A stretch of 64,000 nt of DNA from positions 25,865,021-25,929,020 of the forward strand of contig OX335642.1 in NCBI GenBank assembly GCA_946894095.1, in the 5' to 3' direction. Numbering within the stretch: position 1 is the first letter of the stretch; the number at the start of each line of letters is the position of its first letter. A model generated the notes under the pieces. The model saw only the letters and a program-made list of their open reading frames with translations. It did not search any database and was not told where the DNA came from. The DNA comes from Incurvaria masculella. Lineage: Eukaryota; Arthropoda; Insecta; Lepidoptera; Incurvariidae. Positions 1-11,466 of the stretch are shown piece by piece. The translations under genes and the position numbers were made by a program.

Positions 1-718
1 TGCAATACATTAATGATTCTCTCTTTGTGTTTATTTTATGATTTAAATATTTACAAATTGTGTATATTCGACTTTATTAATTTATCCTCAATATCGATGA
101 TTTTTACTCTGAAAAACGATGGTTTAAAGAAATATTCCATTAATATTTTTTTCATTTTCCCGCTTGCAAATTCGCGAAAAGATTATTGGATGCCTTGTTA
201 ACTATACAATCATGGTACCTACTACTTGTTCTGACCACTATCACTAAATAGAAACCTTAATATTTTAATGTACAATACAATATATTGTTATTAATTTTTG
301 TGATCATTTTTGGCAACCCTGCCGTTTTCACTTTCATTTTTCATTTAGTTTTGACGCGCCATTCTGGTCAAAGGGCTTAGCATGCGCGCATCGTTGATGT
401 GTCATGATGGATTAAAATGAATTTTGCACTATATCTACGACCAGACGTCACAAATGTCACCATCCCTTTTTCTCACGCTATAACTAATTCAATTTAAGGA
501 AATTGTTGTCTCATTTCATTCTTCCGCGATTAGATGAATCTATTTGTCACTTTTTCGCATGTTGCATTTCCTTATACCTTGGTCCTGCTCTATTACCCTT
601 TACGTATTAGAGTTTGGTGTGCATGTAAAAGTATAGGTGTGTGAGTTTTTTTTTAAATAGGAACGCTTTTGAACTATCGTCAGTATGGAGGTACCGTATC
701 CATTCTTTTTCATCTAAG
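1..718. other. AT-rich intergenic stretch, no gene seen
   Basis: No coding pattern or recognisable element was found. The only long open frame near the left edge (62 codons) is low-complexity and AT-driven. Confidence 0.5.
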
Positions 719-1215
719 GCGATGGGTCGGTCGTTGAACGGGTACGGGTGAACGGGTGAACCCGGAAATTGAACGGGTCATTTCAAACCGTTCGGCAAAT
801 CTTTGGCGTGGTCTATGCGACCCGGGGGCTATTCTTGAAATAAAAATTCACCGATGAGTCACCAGTGAGTTAAAGGTGACTCACTGTTGAGTCACCTAAG
901 GCTAGCTTTGAAATAAAAAATCACCGGTGAGTCACCAGTGAGTTAGGGTGACTCGCTGGTGAGTCATAATACTTTCATACGCGACCTGCAGTAAGACCAC
1001 AGAATACAACTAATTTGTTCAAAAAGTTCGGAGATTCTCATTCTACGAATTTGTTTTAGGACCATAGAAAATAGGTACGACCCGTCTCTTTTGACCCGGT
1101 AGAATTTACGGGTCGCGAAGACACTGATCTTTGCGAACAAGGGTGCCGTTCGGTCGTTCAGTACTGATAGACGACCCGGGTCATCTGGACCCGTTCGTTC
1201 GCGAACGACCATCGC
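719..1215. mobile_element. MITE-like element with imperfect terminal inverted repeats
   Basis: The left end reads GCGATGGGTCGGTCGTTGAA. The right end, read on the other strand, starts GCGATGGTCGTTCGCGAACG. Both continue into GAACGGGT-type motifs, so about 25 bp form an imperfect inverted terminus around roughly 500 bp with no coding capacity. A different hairpin repeat (836-966) is nested inside. Its superfamily was not determined. Confidence 0.5.
836..966. repeat. Two tandem GAGTCACC hairpin units (repeat S)
   Basis: Two units of about 73 bp, each starting TGAAATAAAAA (836 and 909), contain self-complementary TGAGTCACCAGTGAGT ... ACTCACTGTTGAGTCA. Diverged relatives lie at about 37.43, 53.74, 54.82 and 55.22 kb. 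Confidence 0.6.
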
Positions 1216-1347
1216 TAGTATTTTCCTCAAGCGTTTCTTGCAAGCAGAAATTGCGTGACGTCATAACTACCGCACGCGGGAATTACTGATTAACCGATAC
1301 ATTTCTCATTAGAGCATAACTGCAATTAGTCCAGCAAATCCTTCGCC

Positions 1348-2574
1348 ATGTGGTGTGCGTGTATAGTGACTGTTTTGTGCTTAGCAATTAGCAACGGACA
1401 AGCTCCACGGGCCCCGACGCCCGCATCGACACGAAATGTAACGCTGAACGAACGAATCGAGACGTTCTCCATACAACTTTTGTACCACACTTCGCAGGCG
1501 ACGAAATCCAATCTCGTCGTGTCCCCGGTGACGGTGTGGACGTCCATGGCTATACTGATGGAGGGAGCTACAGGGAACACATCGAAGGAGCTCCGAGGAG
1601 CGCTAAGGGTCGGCAAACACATTGAACGAGTCAGGGCTAACTTCCTCAACATTTCACAGTTTTTGATTGTCAATACGAGCACAGTTATGCTCGAGAACGT
1701 GAATACACTGTTCACTGACGTGACCGTTCCCATAGAGAGCAGCTTTTCAAACATTCTGAGTCGGTATTATCACACCCGAGCGGTGGCGACTAATTTTAAG
1801 GAAGCAACTAAAACGGCAGGATTAATCAACATGTATGTATCAAGAGCGACTCATGGTAGAATACCCTCGCTTGTTAACCCGGGTGATCTCTCCGAGGCAC
1901 TAATGATCTTAACCAATGCCGTTTACTTCAAGGGCCAGTGGACGACCCCATTCAATTCATCGATGACGGTGAAGGCGCCATTTTTCGACTCAACGAACAA
2001 GAGAATCGGTGAAGTAAACATGATGTACAATCGCGGTGTGTATCCCTATGCAAATATGAGAGAAATGCAGGCGCGAATAATCGAGTTGCCGTATGGAAAA
2101 GAGCACAGACTCTCTATGTTGGTATTGCTTCCATACGACGGAGTCTCGGTCAATGCTATGTACCAACACTTCTTAACTGTTCCGCTGAGCGAGGTGTTCC
2201 GGAATATGGTTGTCGCAGCGACAGAATACGAAGATGACGAAGTAGACTGCTACCTACCGAGGTTCAAAATTACCTCCGACATTATTCTCAATAAGCCCTT
2301 GCACGATATGGGAATCATTGATGTGTTCGAACCCACCGCTCAACTTCCCAACCTGTCGAAGACCCCCGTGTACCTGTCGAAAGTGATTCACAAGGCTGAG
2401 ATCGAAGTGACAGAAGAAGGGTCCATCGCGTCTGGTGTCAACGCTGCTGAGTTGGCCAATAGGAACTCGGTGTCAAAGTTCGAGGCTAATCACCCATTCG
2501 CTTATCTTATTGTGGAAAAAATCACGAATACTGTGGTGTTTGCAGGCGTTTACGAGACACCAGAGCTATTTTAG
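1348..2574 (+). CDS. Secreted serpin, intronless, P1 Arg (serpin A)
   Basis: A single-exon 408-codon frame with the usual length of an inhibitory serpin. A hydrophobic signal peptide covers about residues 1-18. The strand-3A motif NAVYFKGQW, VNMMYNRG, and the C-terminal HPFAYLIVE and FAGVY motifs are present. The reactive loop begins EEGSIASG; counting P15 from the hinge Gly puts P1 at Arg372 and P1' at Asn373 (LANR-NS). P8 is Asn rather than the usual Thr and P9 is Val, slightly off the small-residue hinge consensus, but no charged or Pro residue blocks insertion. Six N-glycosylation sequons are visible. The family forms a covalent trap with target serine proteases; an Arg P1 predicts trypsin-like clip proteases. 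It resembles the lepidopteran intronless immune serpins (perhaps the serpin-4/5 group); orthology was not checked. The antisense 142-codon frame is a shadow. Confidence 0.95.
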   Translation: MWCACIVTVLCLAISNGQAPRAPTPASTRNVTLNERIETFSIQLLYHTSQATKSNLVVSPVTVWTSMAILMEGATGNTSKELRGALRVGKHIERVRANFLNISQFLIVNTSTVMLENVNTLFTDVTVPIESSFSNILSRYYHTRAVATNFKEATKTAGLINMYVSRATHGRIPSLVNPGDLSEALMILTNAVYFKGQWTTPFNSSMTVKAPFFDSTNKRIGEVNMMYNRGVYPYANMREMQARIIELPYGKEHRLSMLVLLPYDGVSVNAMYQHFLTVPLSEVFRNMVVAATEYEDDEVDCYLPRFKITSDIILNKPLHDMGIIDVFEPTAQLPNLSKTPVYLSKVIHKAEIEVTEEGSIASGVNAAELANRNSVSKFEANHPFAYLIVEKITNTVVFAGVYETPELF

Positions 2575-2673
2575 GTTGCTGTTAGAGAGAATGTAATTGA
2601 TAATTTTAAACTGCCAGCCAGCGCTAGGGATTTTCTTGAAGATTATGCATTTAGCAGAAATTCAGTAATTTGT

Positions 2674-2679
2674 AATAAA
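2674..2679 (+). promoter_or_regulatory. Candidate poly(A) signal AATAAA of serpin A
   Basis: AATAAA lies 100 bp after the serpin A stop codon; a second AATAAA is at about 2724. Positional evidence only. Confidence 0.5.
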
Positions 2680-2699
2680 AAAATAGTAATTAGGATTTC

Positions 2700-5351
2700 A
2701 ATGCACTTATTTTATGCATATGAATAAATTTATCAGATATAGTAATAGTAATACAAAATAAAGTTTGTTTGCTATTATTCTAGGAATAGAAAAACTGTTG
2801 CAAATGGTTGTTTCTATGGGTTAAGATTATTTATTAAATTTAAAAGATCTGATCTATCGTAGTACATAATGCGGCACGCTTATTCACTCTCTAATACACA
2901 ACCAAAATGACAGAAACTAGGAACATTAAATTTTTATTGTCATTTCTGTGTGTACAATGATGTATAACTCTTTTCTTGAATGTATTTTAATTACCACGCC
3001 TTTAGTCCAGCAAAACGTGATGCAGATTATAACTAGGGGTAGCTGGTCCATATCTCCTTCCATACGGTACCCACAATATCTTCTTCGCCAGTGTCCAGTT
3101 ACCTCTAGTGTCTGTACCATCAATATCTCTGCCTCACCTCAAAAAATAATAAACAATTATAAATCTTACATTCCTAAATCCCCGGAGGCTAAGATATCGG
3201 AGGTGCAGATATTGGAGGTGGTACTAGTAATGAAGCTTGGAGGAAAACATATTGGAGGAGTGGATACAGGGCATCAAGGACACCTTGTTTTATTTATCAA
3301 TGACTCAAAGATGCAGTATTTTCCTAGCCATGAGGATACTTTTGTAACATACTTTTCCAAAGGTAATTAATGCCTTTAGGACTCAATATAATGACTAAAA
3401 CATATTGTGCAAGATTAATTAAAGAGTGTTCTTTATTATTTCGACTAGACAATATTAACCATTGCTTTTTTTCGTGGTTAATTTATATTTCAACCATGTG
3501 ATTATGCCCTTAGGCCTTTTTTAGTCTTAGGCATTTGTTTGAACCATTCAAATATTGTGATAAAAGTCTGTTTGACTTATCTAGAAAAATATTTATTTAA
3601 TTACTCACGATGACAAATCCAGATTAATTTAATAGTCACAAAACAATACAAATGGTTTTTGTGCAATATCACTTCATTATGAGATAAAGTAGGTACGTAA
3701 TTTAATTATTGTCATTATATGCAGATGAAAGTGGACCATGTATTTAAAGATAAGCGTTGAATAGGGTTACAAAATGTCACAAGTTTATAAAATGTCACAA
3801 GATTGATCGGTAGCATATTAAATGTATTTTATGTTTTATACCATATACATATTATTTCTTAAAATCCTCATGTAGGGTTGCCAGGTGACAGGATTTAAGC
3901 AAAAGCTCTATGGATCCCCTAAAAAAATTACTACAACCCTACTCTAGATGGTTATAACGCTACATAGCACAAAATACAAAGTCTATTTAGTCGTGGAGCA
4001 CAGTTTCTTTAGAGGACATAGGGTGTAGGGTGTTCGGGTGTCGATTTTCGTGTGGTCGTGCAAGAGTACATGATTGGAAACTGCGCATGCTCTGAAAGAG
4101 CTAAGTTTTGTTTTGCAAAGAACTAGAAGCATTCTTCTATACGCAAGAAAGCGGTGCCAACAAAAAACCCAGTTCTGTTTTACATATTTAGACAAAATGT
4201 TATCAATAATGTCTCATCTTTATCGCTCTTTTTATCGCAGGGAACTGTATAAACTGGTAAGCTGTAAATGCCAAGCTATAATTAAAAAATATAAAAATAT
4301 TAGTCACATCATATCATAGATGGCGCCACCGTCAGGTCTTCCATCTATTATAAACATGTTGCGCAAAAGAGAAGGATTATGTGAAATAATCATCCATTTG
4401 TCGGTGATGTGCTTTAACGTGCAGATGTGCAGAGGTAAATTGGAAGTCAAAATGCAACCATTTGATCATGATAATACGGCTCTTATAAAACTAGCTACTA
4501 ACACGACATTTTCTTATCACTGTCAACTCACAACTTCGCCTCCGGTTTTATTTTGGTTGTTGTTCTTTGATGAATTGCAATTTTATAATAATACACAATT
4601 TCATAATTTATTCACAATATATTGTGGATACATAGAATACAGGAAGTGTAAGTTTGCAAACATACTTAACCTGACATCGCTGCGGGGGCTAGCATGGAAG
4701 AGGGGGTAGGGTCGAAATACACAAAAGGAAACAATGCATGATTGCTGTAAATGATTTCAAACTGTTTTTGAAATATAATGATTACAAACAGTGGCAATTT
4801 TATATTACAGAACATAAGAGCGAGAAGGCTGCTTTGTTTACACTCTGTGGTTGCTGTGGGCATATCAACGCTCGACTGCAATGAAAAAAGTTTTGCAAGC
4901 GTGTGCCACCACCTGCGTTTAAAGTTACTATACACAATAGACCATGTTAGCCCAATACAAGGGGCAACAGCGCATCATGGCAGACAGTTGCCAGTATGGG
5001 CAATGGATCGTGGCGCGCAATCGTAATGTTGTCGGTTTTGAAGGTACACTTAAAAGGGAGCGTGGCCGGTGGTGTTCACACAGTCGCCCATTGTTCAGTT
5101 CGTCACCGACTGCTGACGGGGTTTTGCACTTGTGTAGTTGCGGAATTTATCAATTTGATTGGTCAAAATTATGTATTAGTACAGCATTTAAGTGGCTTCT
5201 GAAAGCAACAAGATATGTCTTGTGATTGCCCTGTTAGCTTTTTTGTCCATATTTAGCTCCTAGACAAAGCTGCTGCCCATTTTCCAGGAAGTCTATTTGC
5301 GTTTAGTGGTTGATATATTCATAAGGGTATGGCTAGACGTAAAAATACAAT
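2700..5351. other. Intergenic region with two unassigned open frames
   Basis: AT-rich. Two frames could not be assigned: 2948-3370 (+, 140 codons), whose last 65 codons are less biased and end at a donor-like AAAG|GTAATT, and 4320-4709 (+, 129 codons). Neither shows a family motif, signal peptide or homology I recognise. Both may be chance or transposon debris. Segment 4930-5225 is more GC-balanced but has no recognisable product. Confidence 0.4.
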
Positions 5352-5355
5352 TTAA

Positions 5356-5723
5356 GAACGGCCCGTAAGCTATGCTCCCCATACAAACGTAGTTTACTAA
5401 TCATTTTGAAACCAATATTCCAATTAAATTGATATTTAATATCTAATATCAGGTAACAAATATCTGTGTCTGCATGCTTTTGTTTTTTTGAAAAATCCAA
5501 ACCGAATGAAATGAATGCAAAAAGAAAATCTTCATACGAATTTTGTTTTCTCTGTGGTTTGACCCAGAATACATTTACTGAAAATACAAAGGCATTCAGA
5601 CACAGATATTTGTAGCCTAATATCAGATACCAAATATCAAGTAAGTTGGAACAGTGGTTTTCAAATCATTAGTAAACTACGTTTGTATGGGATGCGAAAT
5701 TTTCAGGTGCTTACGGGCCGACC
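5356..5723. mobile_element. TTAA MITE, family N, copy 1 (368 bp)
   Basis: Flanked by TTAA at 5352-5355 and 5724-5727. The left end is GAACGGCCCGTAAGC; the right end on the other strand is GGTCGGCCCGTAAGC. Its length equals that of the copy at 51347-51714. Non-coding. The TTAA target points to piggyBac-type (or Sola3) mobilisation in trans. Confidence 0.85.
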
Positions 5724-6099
5724 TTAAGTGTATGGTGTACATAATTATATATATTTTTTTTTATTTAAGAGAATTAACAGCGGTAACATAGGTACATACG
5801 AACACATTCTAATATAATAAGACATATTATTTATGCTTATGCTACCCCCAAAAACAATTCCCATTTATTTCCATCACGAACAACAAAATGTAATCAATAA
5901 TAAAGAAAAACGTTTAAAAAACGAACTAAAAAGTATAACAAATAAAAGTAATTTCTCTTGCCCCCATATTGATGACAAATTAACAACCAAAATAAGAATA
6001 AAATATAGCCTAATTAGTAACAAAATGTAAACTTTTTACCAAAACAGAACAAAAACGAAACAACAGAACAACGAAGTTATACAAGAAGCAACATTTGCT

Positions 6100-6180
6100 G
6101 TGTGTTATGTATGTGTGTGTGAGGTAGTGTGTAATGTGTAAGAGGGAGGGTGAGGGTGTGTGTGTATGTGTGTATCTATA
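6100..6180. repeat. GT-rich microsatellite
   Basis: An impure (GT)n/(TG)n tract with GAGG interruptions. The surrounding 5730-6700 is AT-rich with no gene seen. Confidence 0.7.
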
Positions 6181-6702
6181 TGTTATCGGTTTTATGATAG
6201 TATGATGGCGAGTACTAAAAAATTAAAGAATGGGGAGGGGACATTGTGTGAGCGGTGAGTGCAATACTCACTCAAAATCAAGGTTGCCGTTGCGCAGAGT
6301 AATTATCCGAAATTTGGGGTAAGCTTTTCCTTGACCAAAAGTGAGAAAGCTTTTGATTTGCAGTTAAAAATATCAATGTCCACGAAATCATTATTATAGG
6401 TACCCATTGGTTAGGTACTTTTTTCGTACTTAGTATTAGAAAGATTGACTTGAAAGAGGTATGGCTTTCTTGTGTTAAAAGTTGGGCAACGTAATGGAAT
6501 ATTATATTATATATATTATATGGAATATACGTATATTTATATTTGAATGGTATATGGTATATGGTAAATCGAATTATATCAATATTAACTGCACTGAACT
6601 GCATAAGAATAAGAATGATATACGTTTACATTTTTTAGTATTCGTTATGTTAATAAAAATGGATAACTAAATACCACACCTGCTTACACCTGCCTATGCC
6701 AC

Positions 6703-7070
6703 ATTTTTTTTATGTGACTGGACATGGATGGCTAATACCACACCTTCTGTCATGGTATTAGCCTAACACACCACATGGGAACTAGGTGCCATGCCAGGAC
6801 CTTCCTTATATTGCACGGCTACATTGAACTGGATGGAAAACACGGACAATTTTATCGTTTATCCAATGCGATGGTACCAACCCGGGCGGGATTAACCCTA
6901 CCACCTAGTAAGTAAGGAAGGGGACCTACAGTTTAACGTGGAATCCGAACCACGGCCAGCCTCTCTCAACGGTCGAATGGTCACCCATCCAAGACCAGAC
7001 CGGACCCAGCGTTGCTTAACTTCGGAGAGCGATCGCCGAAGTGTCGCGCCACTGGGCCACTGAGGCTGAC
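6703..7070 (-). mobile_element. SINE-A with 5S-rRNA-like head (copy 1)
   Basis: On the minus strand the head contains AAGTTAAGCAACG, TGGGTCCGG and GTCTTGGATGGGTGACC, matching the order and spacing of boxes A, IE and C of 5S rRNA. A body shared with all SINE-A copies follows (GTAGGTCCCCTTCC ... TTCCATCCAGTTCAATGTAG ... GTGGTGTGTT ... TTAGCCATCCATGTCC) and an A-rich tail (T run at about 6704-6711 on +). Confidence 0.8.
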
Positions 7071-7272
7071 AATGACAATGACATGGGAAATAGGTGCCAT
7101 ACCTTCCTTTTGTTGCTCGGCTACATTGAACCGGATGGAATACAGACATTGTTCTACTATCCAGGGCCGAATTAACCCAACCACCTAGTATGGTCCCCCA
7201 CCTACAGTTTTACGTGGAATCCGAACCACGACCAGGCTCAATGGTTAAAAACGGTCACCCATCTAGATACAA
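7071..7272 (-). mobile_element. Partial SINE-A, same orientation, abutting copy 1
   Basis: Repeats the body, with internal deletions, up to the GGGTGACC box of the 5S-like head. The 3' tail is missing. It lies head-to-tail with the preceding copy. Confidence 0.65.
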
Positions 7273-7737
7273 ATAATTTGCCGCGGCCGTGATCACTTCA
7301 ATTTCCATCGTAAGTACCTCGCTAGGCAGCAATGAGCCGTGCACCATTGTGTAAACACCTTTTCGCTGATGGGCAATGCTGTGCTATCGTGGCGCATGGC
7401 CCTGCATGGCCCACTGTACTGGGGCCTCATGGTTAGGGGTAATTACTTCGATGTAACCTAAAACTGCTGGAAGCGCCGTCAGCGATTCCCAGCGTGCCCC
7501 GCAGCCAGCGAGCATGGAATGACGGGAGTACCGTTTGAAACTAATTCGAATAGCGGCAGCGTAGCCCCGAGTTAGTAAAAAACGTGTACAACAGGCGAGT
7601 TAGTCCTCGGCTCCTACACGATGAGCTGTACAACTTGTACTGCTCATCGTACAGGAGCCGAGGACTTGACTATCATGCGTGAGGTTATAGGTAGGTTGAA
7701 ATCTTCGGCCTGGTCTTGCACGACTTTCTTTCTCTTT
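7273..7737. other. GC-balanced intergenic stretch with hairpin
   Basis: No gene recognised. It contains the hairpin at 7602-7666. Confidence 0.4.
7602..7666. repeat. 25-bp-arm hairpin, 15-nt loop
   Basis: Left arm 7602-7626 pairs with 7642-7666 at 23 of 25 positions (core AGTCCTCGGCTCCT / AGGAGCCGAGGACT). Confidence 0.8.
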
Positions 7738-7956
7738 CTGAGTTGCTTAAGTGCATGTCGTTACGAACTCGAGCTGTTTTATGGTTGGGAACCCATGTAA
7801 AACTGTAGGTCCCCTTCCCCGTCTAGGTGGTAGGGTTAATCCCGCGCGGGTTTGTGCCACCGCATTGGATGAATCTATGGTTGAAGCGGCAATGAAAAAT
7901 CCGTTTTCCATCCAGTTCAGTATAGCCGTGCTTATAAATGGAAGGTAGCTTGGCAC
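7738..7956 (+). mobile_element. SINE-A body fragment
   Basis: Carries CATGTAAAACTGTAGGTCCC, the GGTGGTAGGGTTAATCCCGC segment and TTTTCCATCCAGTTCAGTAT. The 3' part is interrupted by MITE M copy 1 at a TTAA. Confidence 0.7.
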
Positions 7957-7960
7957 TTAA

Positions 7961-8502
7961 GGTGGCCCAACCCGGCGGGCCTAACTCATTTGCGGGCACG
8001 GTACAAAACCGTGCTGTTGCGCTCTGGGACCTTCTTTGTTTCAAAGAATAAGTCAGGCTCCGTGATGAGGAAGATGCAACATGTCCACAAAAAAGACAAT
8101 GTGCATAGTGTATGATTTGGTAAGATTTACGAAAATTTTAATTTAAAAACGACTTATAGCTAAAAGTAAACCATGACCGCTGTAGTAAAAAATCGAACAG
8201 AAACCAAATAGATCATGAATCTTCATTAAATAAGCTATGTCTGATGACTAATCTTTTTAAGATGTTCTTACTTTATCATTGCGTAACCCACCTCCAAAGT
8301 TGTTGTATAAAACGCGCGAAAAATGCGAACTTTAGGACCTTATAACTTAGAAACCAAACACAATTTAACAATGCCAATGGTCATCAGACATCTAGTTCGA
8401 TCAAATAAAGCTATTTTGAGCAAAATTTTGGATCTCTGACAAGAAATATGGGCGTGATCTTCTTTCCCCTTTTGTATGGGGAGATGAGCGGGTTGGGCCA
8501 CC
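7961..8502. mobile_element. TTAA MITE, family M, copy 1 (542 bp)
   Basis: TTAA at 7957-7960 and 8503-8506 flank termini GGTGGCCCAACCCG ... CGGGTTGGGCCACC. Non-coding. Exactly the same length as the copies at 31618-32159 and 42082-42623. The TIR start (GGTGGCCC) resembles that of MITE N (GGTCGGCCC), suggesting a shared transposase. Confidence 0.9.
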
Positions 8503-8506
8503 TTAA

Positions 8507-9838
8507 TTCCTTCGAGAACGTGGGTATTGGGCTCATATATATAGCATAGCGCGCTATTAGGCTGAACGGTCATTATGTGGGTTTAGCCATACATGTCAGG
8601 TTCCATAAAAAATATTGTTATTTCGCTTACGTATTCGCGTAAAGCGTGAGCGGAAATCGAGAAAATCAGTCGCAAAGCGAATACGTAGTTCAATGATGCA
8701 TGCACTGCTTTGGCTACTTCGTGGAATAACATTTGTATAATAAGGTTGATGTGTTATGTATGATAAACTCTAGAATTTACTGTATAGTAAAACATAAGAT
8801 AAAAGGGTTGTTTGCTTCAGTGTGTAGGTAGGTCTAAATGCCTACAAAATGGTCTGTATTTTTGTATTAAACATTCCAGCGAAGTTTCTTTCTTTCTATA
8901 GATGATAAAACAAAGCTATCTATAACATTATTATATATGTTATAAATAAAAATGCATGAATAAATGTATACATATATGGAGTTATACAAAAGTTGCATAC
9001 ATTTAAACTTTTTTGGTTGAATTGCTTAGAAGTTTTTAATAACTTCTAATTAGAAATATCAAATTTTTTTTTTAACGATGGAAATATCGGAGTATTAGCG
9101 ATGGTACATAGAAATGTTTATTAAAGTACGGCAGAACACGTCACACGTTTAGTTTCGAAATAGTCATCTTAATTATAATTTTAATGCAATATCCGGCTTT
9201 GGTTAGTACAATCGGTACGTAGTTACCTGGGCAGTCGAATAAAGAGTTTAGGATACACATCCGGTTGAATTAAAAGATGAACAGTCGAAATACTTTGACT
9301 TTTGGAAACAATTATAGTGTTGAGTATAGATTTAAACATAGTTGTGGATGTCTACTAGCTACTGAGTAAACAAAACCCTAACAAAATTGAATCAGAGGTG
9401 GTATTTAAACACCATTCATTTTTACGTTTACCCGGAAGTGTATCCATTAACCTTTGGTTGACTGTACATAGGTATGTTTAGTGAATGCAGTATTTTTTTC
9501 CTACTTCTGAAAGGTAGGGAATTCTGATAGCTCGACAGCGATATTTACAGGGTTCCCGGTTTTATCCACACAACTCTATGTACATTGTGTTCTGATATTT
9601 AGTTGAACGAAATAATTGTCTGAAAAATGTTTCCTAGTGTATTATTCATTTTACAGCGTAAAAATGATAACTCTAAAATTTAAATACGTATTTACTAGCT
9701 GGCTTATGTGTGGGTACTACCGGTAGATAATGTCTTTGTTGTTGAACTCGATTTATAAAAATCTGTGACTAGTTCCATTCCGTTTAATATCGGCAATATT
9801 GTATACTACATATGTAGGTAACCACGATGAACCATCCT
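8507..9838. other. Intergenic, AT-rich
   Basis: No gene or full-length repeat recognised. ATTAAA (minus strand, 9783-9788), 51 bp past the stop of serpin B, is a possible variant poly(A) signal. Confidence 0.4.
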
Positions 9839-11035
9839 TCAAAATATTGAAGGTTTCGAATATACACCACCAAAAATAACAGTTGAAGACATTTTCTCCA
9901 AAACCAAATATATAAAAGGCCTATTTACTTTGAAGTCCACTGGAGTATTTCTGTTAGAAATAACCGACGATGTAACTGCTGCGGCCACAGTACCCGATTC
10001 AGTCACTTCGATATCGGCCTTATGCACAACCTTCGACACGAACACTGGCGAGTTAGTCATCATCGTGAAGTTGGCGAGATAAGGGTCAAAGATGTCGAAG
10101 ATTCCCAGGTCTTGCAATGGCTTATTGAGGACGACGTTGGTGCTGATTTGGAACCTCGGCAGCCAACAATCGACTTCTTCCTCGCCGAAATCCTGTTTGT
10201 TCCTATCTATGCTGATGAAGATATCGTTCAAATCGACATTCTGGAACTTTTGGAACATATCCAATAGCGGCACTCCCGGGTAAGGCAGAATGACGAGCAT
10301 AGACAGCCGATTATCTTCTCCGTAGGGCACCTCTAGGACGTAGCCTCCCAGACTTTTCATGTTGGTGTATGGGAAATTCGATCTCTGATACATCATTTTG
10401 ACTTGGCCTATTTCTCTGTAGTTTTCGTCGTAGAACGGTTCGACTTTTGTATTGGTGACATTAAACGGCGCATTCCAGAGACCTTTGAAGTAGATCACAT
10501 TGGTAAGGATCATCTGTGCATCTTCGAAGTCGTCTGAACTCAGCGCTTCCCTGATATGCTGGTTCGTGGCCCTGGCAATCACCTCGTTGGCACTTTTTGC
10601 GGAGGTTTGTCTGTTCTGGAAGCCTAGCGGCACAACCACAGTGTCGAAGGTTGACCTCAGTTGCTGCTTGAAATCCTGGTTGACGTTAAAGTTAATGTCC
10701 GTGAACATGAAGTTGTTTTGCTGCAGCGTTATGCCACGCGATTTCGCGCGAACCTCGCCCGATAGCAGCTTGTACCCGTTGAACAGCTCTTTGCGACCTT
10801 TAGGGAGGTTCAAGGCTCTTCGCAGCTGCTCGTAGCTGCGGCCGTCTGTCCCCTGCGCGATTGCGGCCATGAGCGACCATATTCCGAAGGGCGAAATCAC
10901 AGTGTGCGCGTCCGTTTCCAGTCCGGTGTAGTATAAAAGTTCAAAACTAAAATTGGTCACTCGTTTGCTGAAGTCCTGCTTGGTTTGCACGGTTGCTAGG
11001 AGAGTAAGGCACGTTAGTGTCTTCAGGAATCCCAT
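9839..11035 (-). CDS. Secreted serpin, intronless, P1 Arg (serpin B)
   Basis: A 398-codon single-exon frame from an ATG at 11035. Signal peptide about residues 1-18 (MGFLKTLTCLTLLATVQT). Serpin motifs: NVIYFKGLW, VKMMYQRSNFPY, and C-terminal NRPFIYLVLE and FGGVY. The reactive loop is ESGTVAAAVTSSVISNRNTP, giving P1 Arg362 and P1' Asn363. The hinge (G-T-V-A-A-A) is fully inhibitory-type. Predicted role: haemolymph inhibitor of trypsin-like clip proteases. The N-terminal segment (FSKRVTNFSFELLYYT) closely matches serpin C, so B and C, adjacent and co-oriented, are probably local duplicates. The reactive-loop end (NR-N) is instead shared with serpin A. Exact orthology is not determinable here. 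Confidence 0.95.
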   Translation of the reverse strand: MGFLKTLTCLTLLATVQTKQDFSKRVTNFSFELLYYTGLETDAHTVISPFGIWSLMAAIAQGTDGRSYEQLRRALNLPKGRKELFNGYKLLSGEVRAKSRGITLQQNNFMFTDINFNVNQDFKQQLRSTFDTVVVPLGFQNRQTSAKSANEVIARATNQHIREALSSDDFEDAQMILTNVIYFKGLWNAPFNVTNTKVEPFYDENYREIGQVKMMYQRSNFPYTNMKSLGGYVLEVPYGEDNRLSMLVILPYPGVPLLDMFQKFQNVDLNDIFISIDRNKQDFGEEEVDCWLPRFQISTNVVLNKPLQDLGIFDIFDPYLANFTMMTNSPVFVSKVVHKADIEVTESGTVAAAVTSSVISNRNTPVDFKVNRPFIYLVLEKMSSTVIFGGVYSKPSIF

Positions 11036-11466
11036 ATTGGATTACTGGTTTTTTAATTTGAAACGCTAATGACGAGAGAGCAGTGGCCCGTAGGAACTGC
11101 GGACTGTGAATAGTTGATAATATTTATTTTTATCGGAGATGCGGGTTATTGCGTTGGTGTGCGTCGAGTACCTACGTAGTTGGCTGTCGGCTGTGTTCGA
11201 GCGGTTGTCAAGACCGCTTTGCCTCGCATAATGAGCTGGATTCAGGGGTTTGCTACCTTTAAATTATTTGTTGCAAGTAAAGATCATCCTTTCAAAACTC
11301 AATTAGGTATATACGTTAGTTCTTTTAAAATAATAGAATATTTGGAATTATCTGGCTTGCAAGAATCTTAGTTAATTAGTTTTCCTTAGTAATATATTTT
11401 TTAATCTTTTTTATTTTTATATAAAGCAACTCTGAGCGCGGTTGGGTTTTCAGCCGGGTTGGTAGC
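11036..11466. other. 5' flank of serpin B
   Basis: On the minus strand an AT-rich GATAAAAATAAATATTATC lies about 90-110 bp before the ATG and could hold a TATA-like element. No firm promoter call. Confidence 0.3.

Noticed and set aside
1285..1300. NF-kappaB-like site upstream of serpin A (GGGAATTACT)
   Set aside because: It misses the GGGRNWYYCC consensus at two positions, so it is not supported as a regulatory site.
1326..1754. 142-codon minus-strand open frame over serpin A
   Set aside because: It is the antisense shadow of a well-supported serpin coding sequence and has no family motif.
6985..7070. Possible 5S rRNA gene
   Set aside because: Only the internal promoter half of 5S is present, joined to the SINE-A body. 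The 5' half and terminal stem of 5S are missing.
10500..10835. 111-codon plus-strand frame inside serpin B
   Set aside because: Antisense shadow of serpin B; its composition follows the complementary codons.
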